A stretch of DNA of 64,000 nt from Microbacteriaceae bacterium VKM Ac-2854 (GTDB taxonomy: Bacteria; Actinomycetota; Actinomycetes; Actinomycetales; Microbacteriaceae). Below the pieces are notes generated by a model, which worked only from the letters and a program-made list of their open reading frames with translations, made no database searches and was not told the origin of the DNA. The stretch lies in the NCBI GenBank assembly GCA_013205085.1, contig JABMLH010000003.1:310001-374000 (forward strand), read 5' to 3'. Position 1 is the first letter of the stretch; every line of letters begins with the position of its first letter. Shown in pieces: positions 50,908 through 58,592 of the stretch. The position numbers and the translations under genes were made by a program.

Positions 50908-51707
50908 CGGTTCTCCACCCCGCGCGGACCGCCCGCGAGCTCGCCGTGCAGCAACTCGCGCACCGCGCTGACGTTCGCGAAGAACGCCTCGTCCTCACGG
51001 ATGCCCTCGTCGCGGTCCGCCGACTCGGGCAGGCTCACGTCGAGGATGTCGCGGATGCGCCCCGGCCGGGGCGACATCACCACGACCCGATCGGAGAGGA
51101 ACACGGCCTCCGGGATGGAGTGGGTCACGAAGACCACGGCCGCGCCGGTCTCGGCGCAGATCCGCAGCAGCTCGGTCTGCATCCGCTCGCGCGTCATCTC
51201 GTCGAGGGCGCCGAAGGGCTCGTCCATCAGCAGCAGCTGCGGGCTTTCCGCGAGGGCGCGGGCGATCGCGACGCGCTGCTGCATCCCGCCGGAGAGCTGG
51301 TCGGGGAAGGAGTTCGCGAAGTCGCCGAGGCCGACCAGCGCGAGCAGTTCGTCCACGCGCGCCGCGCGGGCGGTCTTGCCCACCTTGTGCAGCTGCAGCG
51401 GCAACTCGATGTTGGCGCGGATGCTGCGCCACGGCAGCAGCCCCGCCTGCTGGAACGCGATGCCGTAGTCCTGATCGAGTCGCGCCTGGCGGGCGGACTT
51501 GCCGAACACCTGCACGGTGCCGTCGGTCGGCGTGTCCAGGTCGGCGATGATCCGCAGCAGGGTCGACTTGCCGCAGCCGGACGGGCCGATCAGCGAGACG
51601 AACTCCCCGGCGGCCACGGTCAGGTCGACGGATTCGAGTGCGGTGACGCTCGAGCCCTTCGTTGCGAAGATCTTGGTGACCCGTGTGGCCTCCACAGCAT
51701 GCGTCAT
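50904..51707 (-). CDS. ABC transporter ATP-binding protein (SsuB/ThiZ-like)
   Basis: 267 residues from ATG at 51707. Walker A SLIGPSGCGKSTLLRI, Q-loop AFQQAGLLPW, signature DQLSGGMQQRVAIARAL, Walker B LLLMDEPFGALD, H-loop VTHSIPEAVFLSD, typical of nitrate/sulfonate/taurine/pyrimidine importers. Overlaps both neighbouring permease genes by 4 nt. Confidence 0.95.
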   Translation of the reverse strand: MTHAVEATRVTKIFATKGSSVTALESVDLTVAAGEFVSLIGPSGCGKSTLLRIIADLDTPTDGTVQVFGKSARQARLDQDYGIAFQQAGLLPWRSIRANIELPLQLHKVGKTARAARVDELLALVGLGDFANSFPDQLSGGMQQRVAIARALAESPQLLLMDEPFGALDEMTRERMQTELLRICAETGAAVVFVTHSIPEAVFLSDRVVVMSPRPGRIRDILDVSLPESADRDEGIREDEAFFANVSAVRELLHGELAGGPRGVENR

Positions 51708-52576
51708 GCGGGCGACTCCCCTCGGCGATAGGGCCGCAGGGCGGCTCCGATGAGGGCGACGACCCCGGCGGCGACGAGGCCCACCAGGACGGCGCCGAAG
51801 ATGGGCGCCCACGGCTTGGCGGGGTCGCCGCCGGCCGCCGAGGCGAATTCGATGATCATCCGGCCGATGCCGCCGCGCAGTCCGATCGAGACCTCGGCGA
51901 CGACGGTGCCGATCACGGCGCTGATCGCACCGAGCCGCAGCGCCGGCACGAGGTAGGGCACGCTGGCTGGCAGTCGCAGCCGGATCAGGGTGCGCCACCA
52001 GCCGACGCCGTAGACGTGCATCAGCTCGACGTGATTGCGGTCGGGCGAGTTCAGCCCGCGCAGCGCCCCGATGGAGACCGGGAAGAACGCGAGGTAGGAG
52101 GCGATCAGCGCCACCGACATCCAGTTCTCCCACTGGAAGGCACCGAGTTCGAGCGCCGAGCCCCAGCGTTTCACCAGCGGGGCGATCGCGATCAGCGGCA
52201 CGGTCTGGCTGAGCACGATCCAGGGCAGGATGGCCGATTCGGCGGTACGGAAGCGCTGCATCAGCACGGCGAGCAGCAGCCCGACGACCACCCCGACAAG
52301 CCACCCGACCGCGGCGACGCCGAGGCTGAACCCCGCTGCTTGCAGCACCGCGAGCCACAGCGGATCCGCGCCGCGCGCACCGGTGACCGGCTCGCCGAGC
52401 CGCGTGAACATGCTCCACAGGTGCGGCATGGCCAGGTCGGTGGTGCGCGGCAGCACGGTGAGCCCACCGACGATCACGCCGTCGGCCGGGCCGAGCGCCT
52501 TGTAGCCCTCCCAGACGAGCGCGAGCAGCACGATACCGATCACCCCGTAGAGCGTGCGGCGCACGGTCGGCGTCAT
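51704..52576 (-). CDS. ABC transporter permease (BPD type 1)
   Basis: 290 residues, about six to seven membrane segments, EAA loop VYGVGWWRTLIRLRLPASVP, YLVPALRLGAISAVIGTVVA. The long periplasmic loop after the first helix (about residues 35-70) is unusual compared with the partner permease. Starts 8 nt after the LLM gene stop. Confidence 0.9.
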   Translation of the reverse strand: MTPTVRRTLYGVIGIVLLALVWEGYKALGPADGVIVGGLTVLPRTTDLAMPHLWSMFTRLGEPVTGARGADPLWLAVLQAAGFSLGVAAVGWLVGVVVGLLLAVLMQRFRTAESAILPWIVLSQTVPLIAIAPLVKRWGSALELGAFQWENWMSVALIASYLAFFPVSIGALRGLNSPDRNHVELMHVYGVGWWRTLIRLRLPASVPYLVPALRLGAISAVIGTVVAEVSIGLRGGIGRMIIEFASAAGGDPAKPWAPIFGAVLVGLVAAGVVALIGAALRPYRRGESPA

Positions 52577-52584
52577 CGAGGCGC

Positions 52585-53601
52585 TCAGGCCTTCGCCGTG
52601 ATGTGCGGTCCGAGCGCCGGGATGATCGTCTCACCGTAGACGCGCAGCGTCTCCTCCTTGTTGTCGTGCTGGAGGTAGCCGGCAAACTGATTCACACCGA
52701 TCTCGGCGAGCTGCGTGAGCTTGTTGATGTGCTCATCCGCGGTGCCGAGCACGCAGAAGCGGTCGACGATGTCGTCGGGCACGAAGCTGGTGTGCGAGTT
52801 GCCGGCCCGGCCGTGCTCGTTGTAGTCGTAGCCCTCGCGCCCGGCGATGTAGTCGGTCAGCGCCTGCGGCACCGCGCCGCCCTCGCCGTAGCGGGCCACG
52901 ATGTCGGCCACGTGGTTGCCGACCATGCCGCCGAACCAGCGGGTCTGGTCGCGCATGTGCGCCCAGTCGTCGCCGATGTACATCGGAGCCGCGACGCAGA
53001 AGGTCAGCGACTCCGGGTCGCGGCCCACGTTCGCCGCGGCGTCCTTGACCGACTGGATCATCCACTTCGCGATGTCGACGTCCGCCAGCTGCAGGATGAA
53101 GCCGTCGCCGACCTCGCCGGCCAGCTTCAGGGCGAGCGGGCCGTAGGCCGCGACCCACACCTCCAGCTCGGAGCCGATGCTCCATGGGAACTGCAGCATC
53201 GAGCCGTTGTACTCGACCGCGCGGCTGTTGGCGAGTTCGCGGATCACGTGGATCGACTGCCGCAGCGTCTTCAAGGTGGTGGGCGCGCCGTTGGTGACGC
53301 GGACGGCCGAGTCGCCGCGGCCGATGCCGCAGATCGTGCGGTTGCCGTACATCTCGTTCAGCGTCGCGTGCAGGGAGGCGATCACGGTCCAGTCCCGAGT
53401 GGCCGGGTTAGTCACCATCGGGCCGACCTTGATCTTGTGCGTCTCGGCGAGGATCTGGCTGTAGATCACGTACGGCTCCTGCCAGAGCAGGTGCGAGTCG
53501 AAGGTCCACGCGTAGCCGAATCCGTAGGTCTCGGCGAGCTTCGCGAGCGCGACGGTGCGGGAGGCGGGCGGGTTGGTCTGGAGGACGACGCCGAAGTCCA
53601 T
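52585..53601 (-). CDS. F420-type LLM oxidoreductase (TIGR03842-like)
   Basis: 338 residues. Luciferase-like TIM barrel with DFGVVLQTNPPASRTVALAK, FGYAWTFDSHLLWQEPYVIY, KVGPMVTNPATRDWTVIASL, MYGNRTICGIGRGDSAVR. These match the TIGR03842 group of predicted F420-dependent enzymes that recur beside dihydropyrimidinase. It sits directly after hydA in the operon, with cofD (F420 synthesis) divergent at the operon start. The reaction is unknown; oxidation or reduction of a (dihydro)pyrimidine is inferred from the absence of any dihydropyrimidine dehydrogenase. Confidence 0.87.
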   Translation of the reverse strand: MDFGVVLQTNPPASRTVALAKLAETYGFGYAWTFDSHLLWQEPYVIYSQILAETHKIKVGPMVTNPATRDWTVIASLHATLNEMYGNRTICGIGRGDSAVRVTNGAPTTLKTLRQSIHVIRELANSRAVEYNGSMLQFPWSIGSELEVWVAAYGPLALKLAGEVGDGFILQLADVDIAKWMIQSVKDAAANVGRDPESLTFCVAAPMYIGDDWAHMRDQTRWFGGMVGNHVADIVARYGEGGAVPQALTDYIAGREGYDYNEHGRAGNSHTSFVPDDIVDRFCVLGTADEHINKLTQLAEIGVNQFAGYLQHDNKEETLRVYGETIIPALGPHITAKA

Positions 53602-53631
53602 GGGGTTTCCTAACTGCGAGAAGGAGCGGGT

Positions 53632-55065
53632 TCAGATCAGGTACTGGCTGAGTCCGCGCTTGATGTACTTTCCGTCGCCCTTCGTGCCGATGTAGTCGTT
53701 GTCGTCGACCACGACCTTGCCGCGGGAGATCACGGTGTCGACGTGGCCGTCGATCTCGTAGCCCTCCCAGGCCGAATAGTCCATGTTCATGTGGTGCGCC
53801 TTGCCGACGCCGATGGAGGTGTGGCCGTTCGGGTCGTAGATCACCACATCGCCGTCGGCGCCGGGCTGGATCACGCCCTTCGTGCCGTACATGCCGAACA
53901 TCCGCGCCGGCGTGGTGCTGGTCAGCTCGACCCAGCGCGGCAGCGTGATCTGGCCGGTGACGACGCCCTGGTACATCAGGTCCATCCGGTTCTCGACCGA
54001 GCCGATGCCGTTCGGGATCTTCGAGAAGTCGCCCAGGCCCATGTCCTTCTGACCCTTCATGCAGAAGGGGCAGTGGTCGGTGGAGACCATCTGGATGTCG
54101 TTGGTGCGCAGCGACTGCCACATGTGGTGCTGGTGACCCTCGTGCTTCGAACGCAGCGGCGTCGAGCAGACCCACTTGGCGCCCTCGAAGTCGCCCCACT
54201 CCTCGCTGTTCGCGCCGAGCTGATCCTCGAGCGAGAGGTAGAGATACTGCGGGCAGGTCTCGCCGAACACGTTCATCCCCCGGTCGCGGGCGGCCGCGAT
54301 CTGCTCGACCGCCTGCTTCGCCGAGACGTGCACCACGTAGAGCGGGGCTCCGGTGAGGTCGGCGATCATGATCGCGCGGTGCGTCGCCTCCTCCTCCGCC
54401 TGCCACGGGCGGGTGAGGCCGTGGTACAGCGGCGAGGTGTTGCCCGCCTCGACGGCCTGCTTGACCAGGGTGTCGATGATCGCGCCGTTCTCGGCATGCA
54501 TCATCATCATCGCGCCGTTCGAGGCGCCCTTCTGGAACGCCCGCAGGATCTGGCCGTCGTCCGAGAGGAAGACGCCCTTGTACGCCATAAAGAGCTTGAA
54601 GCTGGTCACGCCCTCGTCGATCAGCTCGTCCATCGCGACCAGGCTCGAGTCCTGCACATCCGAGAGGATCTGGTGGAAGCCGTAGTCGATCGCGCAGTTG
54701 CCCGCCGCCTTCTCGTGCCACGCCTGGTAGCGATCGAGCACGTTCTCGTTGGGGTACTGCACCACGAAGTCGACGATGGAGGTGGTGCCGCCCCACGCCG
54801 CCGCGCGGGTGCCGGTCTCGAAGGTGTCTGAGGCGAACGTGCCGCCGAAGGGCATCTCCATGTGCGTGTGCGCGTCTATGCCGCCCGGGATGACGTACTT
54901 GCCTGCGGCGTCGATCACACGGTCGACGTTGGCCGCGAGATCGAAGCCGAGCAGCGTGGATCCGGGCGCGAGCACCGCGGCGATCGTCTCGCCGTCGATC
55001 AATACGTCCGCCTGCGCGGTGCCCGTCGCGTTCACAACGGTGCCGTTCGTGATGAGGGTCTTCAT
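53632..55065 (-). CDS. hydA: Dihydropyrimidinase/hydantoinase
   Basis: 477 residues from ATG at 55065. Metal ligands in GGIDAHTHMEMPFGGTFASD, the carboxylated lysine in TSFKLFMAYKGVFL, MMHAENGAIID, YVVHVSAKQAVEQ and MVSTDHCPFCMKGQKD. The MEMPFGGT and STDHCPF forms are those of dihydropyrimidinases. It opens dihydrouracil or dihydrothymine to N-carbamoyl-beta-amino acids. It follows beta-ureidopropionase, separated by a REP-like element. Confidence 0.95.
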   Translation of the reverse strand: MKTLITNGTVVNATGTAQADVLIDGETIAAVLAPGSTLLGFDLAANVDRVIDAAGKYVIPGGIDAHTHMEMPFGGTFASDTFETGTRAAAWGGTTSIVDFVVQYPNENVLDRYQAWHEKAAGNCAIDYGFHQILSDVQDSSLVAMDELIDEGVTSFKLFMAYKGVFLSDDGQILRAFQKGASNGAMMMMHAENGAIIDTLVKQAVEAGNTSPLYHGLTRPWQAEEEATHRAIMIADLTGAPLYVVHVSAKQAVEQIAAARDRGMNVFGETCPQYLYLSLEDQLGANSEEWGDFEGAKWVCSTPLRSKHEGHQHHMWQSLRTNDIQMVSTDHCPFCMKGQKDMGLGDFSKIPNGIGSVENRMDLMYQGVVTGQITLPRWVELTSTTPARMFGMYGTKGVIQPGADGDVVIYDPNGHTSIGVGKAHHMNMDYSAWEGYEIDGHVDTVISRGKVVVDDNDYIGTKGDGKYIKRGLSQYLI

Positions 55066-55099
55066 TGGTTCTCCATCCCGGTGATCGAGCGTGCCGCCC

Positions 55100-55124
55100 G
55101 CTGGTTGAGCCTGCCGAAACCACC
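55100..55124. repeat. REP-like element copy (GCTGGTTGAGCCTGCCGAAA)
   Basis: A single copy of the dispersed element found at 3851-4012 and 6912-6938, here inside the pyrimidine operon between the beta-ureidopropionase stop and the hydA start. Confidence 0.8.
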
Positions 55125-55142
55125 TGTTCCTTGACGCATCCG

Positions 55143-55991
55143 CTACGGCTTCGTGATCGCCGAGTACGAATCCGGCCGGCGATCCCGGTAGAACTGCCAC
55201 GAATCCCGCACCTCGCGCACGAGGTCCATCTCCAGGTCGCGGATCACCAGCTCCTCCACCTCACCGCTGCCGTACTCGCCGATGATGTTGCCGCGCGGAT
55301 CCACGAACTGGCTCGTGCCGTAGAAGGTGACCGCGAGGTCGCCGTACTCGTTGTCCTCGCGGCCCACCCGGTTCGGCGCGGCGACGAAGTAGCCGTTCGC
55401 GGCGGCGGCCGTGGGCTGCTCGATCTCCCAGAGCCGGTTCGAGAGTCCGGGCTTGGTGGCGTTGGGGTTGAACACTATCTGCGCGCCGTTCAGGCCGAGC
55501 TCGCGCCAGCCCTCCGGGAAGTGCCGGTCGTAGCAGATGTACACCCCGATCGGCCCGACCGCGGTCTGGAACACCGGGTAGCCCAGGTTGCCGGGCCGGA
55601 AGTAGAACTTCTCCCAGAACCGGTCGACGTGCGGGATGTGGTGCTTGCGGTAGGTGCCGAGGATGGTGCCGTCCGCATCCACCACGACCGCGGAGTTGTA
55701 GTAGACGCCCGGCATGTCCTCCTCGTAGATGGGCAGCACCATCACGAGGTTCAGCTCCTTCGCCAACGCGGCGAAGCGCTGCACGATCGGGCCGTCGGCG
55801 GGTTCGGCGTACGCGTAGTACTTCGCATCCTCGGTGATGCCGAAGTACGGCCCGTAGAAGAGTTCCTGGAAGCAGATGACCTGGGCACCCTCGGCGGCCG
55901 CGTCGCGGGCGAACTGCTCGTGCTTGTCGAGCATCGAGGCCTTGTCGCCCGTCCAGGTGGTCTGCGTGATTGCGGCGCGTACGACGGTCAT
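55143..55991 (-). CDS. Beta-ureidopropionase (nitrilase superfamily)
   Basis: 282 residues from ATG at 55991. The Glu-Lys-Cys triad is in VICFQELFYGPYFG, LGTYRKHHIPH and GVYICYDRHFPEGWRELG. The CYDRHFPEGWR and FYFRPGNLGYPVF motifs match beta-alanine synthases/N-carbamoyl amidases. It hydrolyses N-carbamoyl-beta-alanine to beta-alanine, CO2 and ammonia. First gene of the eight-gene operon running to 47509; a GlnR-like pair lies upstream. Confidence 0.92.
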   Translation of the reverse strand: MTVVRAAITQTTWTGDKASMLDKHEQFARDAAAEGAQVICFQELFYGPYFGITEDAKYYAYAEPADGPIVQRFAALAKELNLVMVLPIYEEDMPGVYYNSAVVVDADGTILGTYRKHHIPHVDRFWEKFYFRPGNLGYPVFQTAVGPIGVYICYDRHFPEGWRELGLNGAQIVFNPNATKPGLSNRLWEIEQPTAAAANGYFVAAPNRVGREDNEYGDLAVTFYGTSQFVDPRGNIIGEYGSGEVEELVIRDLEMDLVREVRDSWQFYRDRRPDSYSAITKP

Positions 55992-56131
55992 TGCGATTGC
56001 CTCCACGGTGCTGTGTCGGAGCCGGTCGATGGTGCCGACCACTACTCGCTCACTCTGACGCTGAGAAGAGCAAAAGGCAATGCACGGGCGAACCGACTCC
56101 GGGTCGGTACTGGCCACTCTCGCGACCTCAC

Positions 56132-56147
56132 GTTTCCCCCGTGTTTC
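56132..56147. promoter_or_regulatory. GlnR-like pair upstream of the pyrimidine operon and cofD
   Basis: GTTTC-CCCCGT-GTTTC, two half-sites spaced by 6 in the 236-bp gap between the divergent beta-ureidopropionase and cofD genes. Confidence 0.45.
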
Positions 56148-56227
56148 GGGCGAGCACTCCTCCGGTAAACCTCTCGGACGAGGGACAGCCGGCGGAACGG
56201 ACGGCACAGGCCGGATACGGTGGTCGG

Positions 56228-57211
56228 ATGCGGATCACGGTACTTGCGGGCGGCGTCGGCGGAGCGAAGTTCGTGGCGGGGGTGCGCAGTCACCTCGCGG
56301 CGCTCGAGGCCGCGGGCGGTGAGTCCTCCGAGATCACGGTGGTCGTGAACACCGGCGACGACATGTGGCTGACCGGCCTCAAGGTCTGCCCCGACCTCGA
56401 CTCGATCACCTACGCCCTCGGCGGGGTGAACGACCTCGAGCGCGGCTGGGGCAGGGCCGGCGAGAGCGAGCGGGTCTCGGCCGAGCTGACGGCATTCGGC
56501 GTCGGCTGGCCGTGGTTCACGCTCGGCGACCTCGACCTCGGCACCCACATCGCCCGCAGCTCGATGCTGCGCGACGGGCTGACCCTCTCCGAGACGACGC
56601 AGCGGATCACCGCGCGCTGGCCGCTCGGCGTCCGGCTGCTGCCGATGAGTGACCAGGACGTCGAGACCCACGTCGAGGTGGAGCTGGACGGCGAGGTGCA
56701 GCTGATCCACTTCGAGCAGTGGTGGGTGAAGTACCGGGCCGGGGTGCGGGCGCGTCGCTTCGTGCAGCAGGGCGTGGCCGCCGCGACGCCGGCGCCCGGC
56801 GTGCTGGAGGCGATCGCGGACACGGATGCGGTGCTGTTCGCCCCGTCGAACCCGGTGGTGTCGATCGGCACCATCCTCGGTGTGCCCGGCATCGCGGAGG
56901 CGATCCGCGGGACGCGCGCTCCGGTGGTCGGCGTCTCGCCCATCATCGCGGGTTCGGCCGTGCGCGGAATGGCGGATGCCTGCCTCACCGCGATCGGGGT
57001 CGAGACCAGCGCCGAGGCGGTCGGTCGGCACTACGGAGCCCGCGGCTCGGGTGGCCTGCTCGACGCCTGGCTCGTGGGCGAGGAGGACGCGGCGGCGATC
57101 GCACCGCTGACGGAGTCGGGCCTGCGCACGCACGCCGTTCCGCTCTGGCTGCGCGACGACGCGTCCAGCGCGCGCCTCGCGGCCGACGCGATCGCGGCGG
57201 CGCGGGTCTAG
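56228..57211 (+). CDS. cofD: 2-phospho-L-lactate transferase (F420 biosynthesis)
   Basis: 327 residues from ATG at 56228; TACGGT (56216-56221) is 6 nt upstream, so leaderless. CofD motifs: ITVLAGGVGGAKFVAGV, VVNTGDDMWLTGLKVCPDLD, WFTLGDLDLGTHIARSSML, FAPSNPVVSIGTILGVPG. It joins a lactyl/PEP-derived phosphate unit to the deazaflavin Fo to make F420-0. The rest of the F420 pathway is not in the window. Placement next to an F420-type oxidoreductase operon is notable. Confidence 0.93.
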   Translation: MRITVLAGGVGGAKFVAGVRSHLAALEAAGGESSEITVVVNTGDDMWLTGLKVCPDLDSITYALGGVNDLERGWGRAGESERVSAELTAFGVGWPWFTLGDLDLGTHIARSSMLRDGLTLSETTQRITARWPLGVRLLPMSDQDVETHVEVELDGEVQLIHFEQWWVKYRAGVRARRFVQQGVAAATPAPGVLEAIADTDAVLFAPSNPVVSIGTILGVPGIAEAIRGTRAPVVGVSPIIAGSAVRGMADACLTAIGVETSAEAVGRHYGARGSGGLLDAWLVGEEDAAAIAPLTESGLRTHAVPLWLRDDASSARLAADAIAAARV

Positions 57212-57215
57212 TGCT

Positions 57216-57291
57216 GTTCAGGAATGAAGCCGCGAGCGCCCGATCAGCGTCGTTCGACCCGCCGCGGGCGCCTCCAGCTGCATTCCTGAAC
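57216..57291. terminator. Nested inverted repeat after cofD
   Basis: GTTCAGGAATG (57216-57226) pairs with CATTCCTGAAC (57281-57291); inside lies GCGCCC...GGGCGC. Same style as the other intergenic hairpins but unrelated in sequence. Confidence 0.6.
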
Positions 57292-57346
57292 GACCCCTCG
57301 GCGATCGCCCGGTAGCGTTCTTCCGTCACCACACAGGGGGAACCAC

Positions 57347-58201
57347 ATGACTCACGGAACCATCGTCTTCTCCGGCGGCGGCGTCGCCGGCATCGCCTGG
57401 GAGGTCGGCGTGATGCAGGGCATCGCGGATGCGGATCCGCAGCTCGCCGCGCGGCTGCTCGCGCCCGGGACCGTCTTCATCGGCACCTCCGCCGGCTCCG
57501 CCGTCGCGGCGCAGCTCAGCGCGGGCGTCTCGCTCGCCGAGGCCTACGAGTCGCAGCTGGTCGAGGAGACCGCAGACCTCGGTGCCGACATCGACGCCGT
57601 CGCGCTGGAGGCGCAGTACGCCGAAGCGATCGCCCAGGCGACGTCGCCGCAGGATGCGCGCCGCCGGATCGGGCAGATCGCGTTGAACACCCCCGCGGTC
57701 GACGAATCCGTGCGCCGGAAGGTGATCGCGGACCGTCTGGCGAACCACGACTGGTCGGAGCGCGATCTGCGCATCACGGCCGTCGACACCGCCACCGGAG
57801 ACCTCCGCGTCTTCGACCGCCACAGCGGCGTCGACCTCGTCGACGCGATCTGCGCCAGCTGCGCGGTGCCGGGAGTCTGGCCGCCCGTCACCATCGACGG
57901 CGTGCGGTACATGGACGGCGGCATCCGCTCCGGCAGCAATGCCGACCTCGCGGCCGGCTCCGCCTGGGTGCTGATCGTCTCGCCGCGCCCCGGCACGGGA
58001 ACCCCGGGCATCGGCACGATCGCGCCGCCCGAGTTGGCGGCCCTCTCCCCGGCTCCGGTCTCGATCGTCTACGCCGACGCGGCCTCCATCGCGGCCTTCG
58101 GTCCGAACTCCCTGGACCCGAGCACCCGCCGCGCCTCCGCCGAGGCCGGTCGCGCCCTCGGCAGCGCCCGCGCCGCCGAGATCGCGGGGACGCTGGGCTG
58201 A
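57347..58201 (+). CDS. Patatin-like phospholipase
   Basis: 284 residues. Patatin Ser-Asp dyad: oxyanion loop IVFSGGGVAGIAWEVGVM, nucleophile GTSAGSAVAAQLS and acid in YMDGGIRSGSNADLA. It should cleave acyl esters of lipids in the cytosol or at the membrane. AGGGGGAACCAC precedes the ATG. Unrelated to neighbours; hairpins lie on both sides. Confidence 0.9.
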   Translation: MTHGTIVFSGGGVAGIAWEVGVMQGIADADPQLAARLLAPGTVFIGTSAGSAVAAQLSAGVSLAEAYESQLVEETADLGADIDAVALEAQYAEAIAQATSPQDARRRIGQIALNTPAVDESVRRKVIADRLANHDWSERDLRITAVDTATGDLRVFDRHSGVDLVDAICASCAVPGVWPPVTIDGVRYMDGGIRSGSNADLAAGSAWVLIVSPRPGTGTPGIGTIAPPELAALSPAPVSIVYADAASIAAFGPNSLDPSTRRASAEAGRALGSARAAEIAGTLG

Positions 58202-58206
58202 CCCCT

Positions 58207-58269
58207 CCCCGCGAGATGCCTCATGTGTACGCCCGTCCCGGCGTGTCGCGTACAGGAGAGGCATCTCGC
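58207..58269. terminator. Second copy of the GCGAGATGCCTC hairpin family
   Basis: GCGAGATGCCT (58211-58221) pairs with AGGCATCTCGC (58259-58269), with an inner GTACGC/GCGTAC pair and the shared CGTGTCGC loop word also found at 29670. Lies after the patatin stop. Confidence 0.75.
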
Positions 58270-58289
58270 AGGGAGAAGAGCATGGCTCG

Positions 58290-58358
58290 CTAGCGCGAGT
58301 AGTAGATCCACAGCCACACGCCGTAGACGAGGACGGGGCCCAGAGGCACGTTCCACAT
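58290..58358 (-). CDS. 22-residue membrane peptide
   Basis: ATG at 58358 follows GGAGGTGATCGACC, ten bases perfectly complementary to the 16S 3' end at good spacing. The peptide is MWNVPLGPVLVYGVWLWIYY, SR, then TAG: almost entirely one transmembrane helix with aromatic belts and a basic C-terminus. An inverted repeat (58410-58423) about 50 bp upstream looks like an operator. No family recognised; a small subunit or regulator of a membrane complex is possible. The unusually strong ribosome site is the main support. Confidence 0.6.
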   Translation of the reverse strand: MWNVPLGPVLVYGVWLWIYYSR

Positions 58359-58409
58359 GGTCGATCACCTCCCTCGCCACTCGGTGGAAACACCTGGCGG
58401 AAGGCATGA

Positions 58410-58423
58410 CCATACGAGTATGG
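58410..58423. promoter_or_regulatory. Palindromic operator upstream of the 22-residue peptide gene
   Basis: CCATAC-GA-GTATGG, 6-bp perfect arms with a 2-bp centre, similar in layout to the TetR-type site at 5210-5223. On the minus strand it holds CATACT, a possible -10. Confidence 0.45.
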
Positions 58424-58450
58424 CGCAAGGGGTCCCGAAGGCAAGCTGCG

Positions 58451-58506
58451 CTGTCGTTTTCACCGCGCGCTGCAGGCAGAACGCCCGCGCGCGGTGAAAA
58501 CGACAG
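58451..58506. terminator. 19-bp perfect inverted repeat
   Basis: CTGTCGTTTTCACCGCGCG (58451-58469) and CGCGCGGTGAAAACGACAG (58488-58506), 18-nt loop. Downstream of the minus-strand alcohol dehydrogenase; its right arm merges into a 15-bp tandem repeat. Confidence 0.8.
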
Positions 58507-58570
58507 CACCGAAGGGAACAGCACCGAAGGGAACAGCGCCGAAAGGAACAGCACCGAAGGGAACAGCGCC
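58502..58570. repeat. 15-bp tandem repeat, more than four units
   Basis: Units AACAGCRCCGAARGG at 58502, 58517, 58532 and 58547, then a partial unit to 58570, with one or two changes. It ends 23 bp before the alcohol dehydrogenase stop codon. Confidence 0.92.
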
Positions 58571-58592
58571 GTCCGACGGCGCGGCCGAGCGG

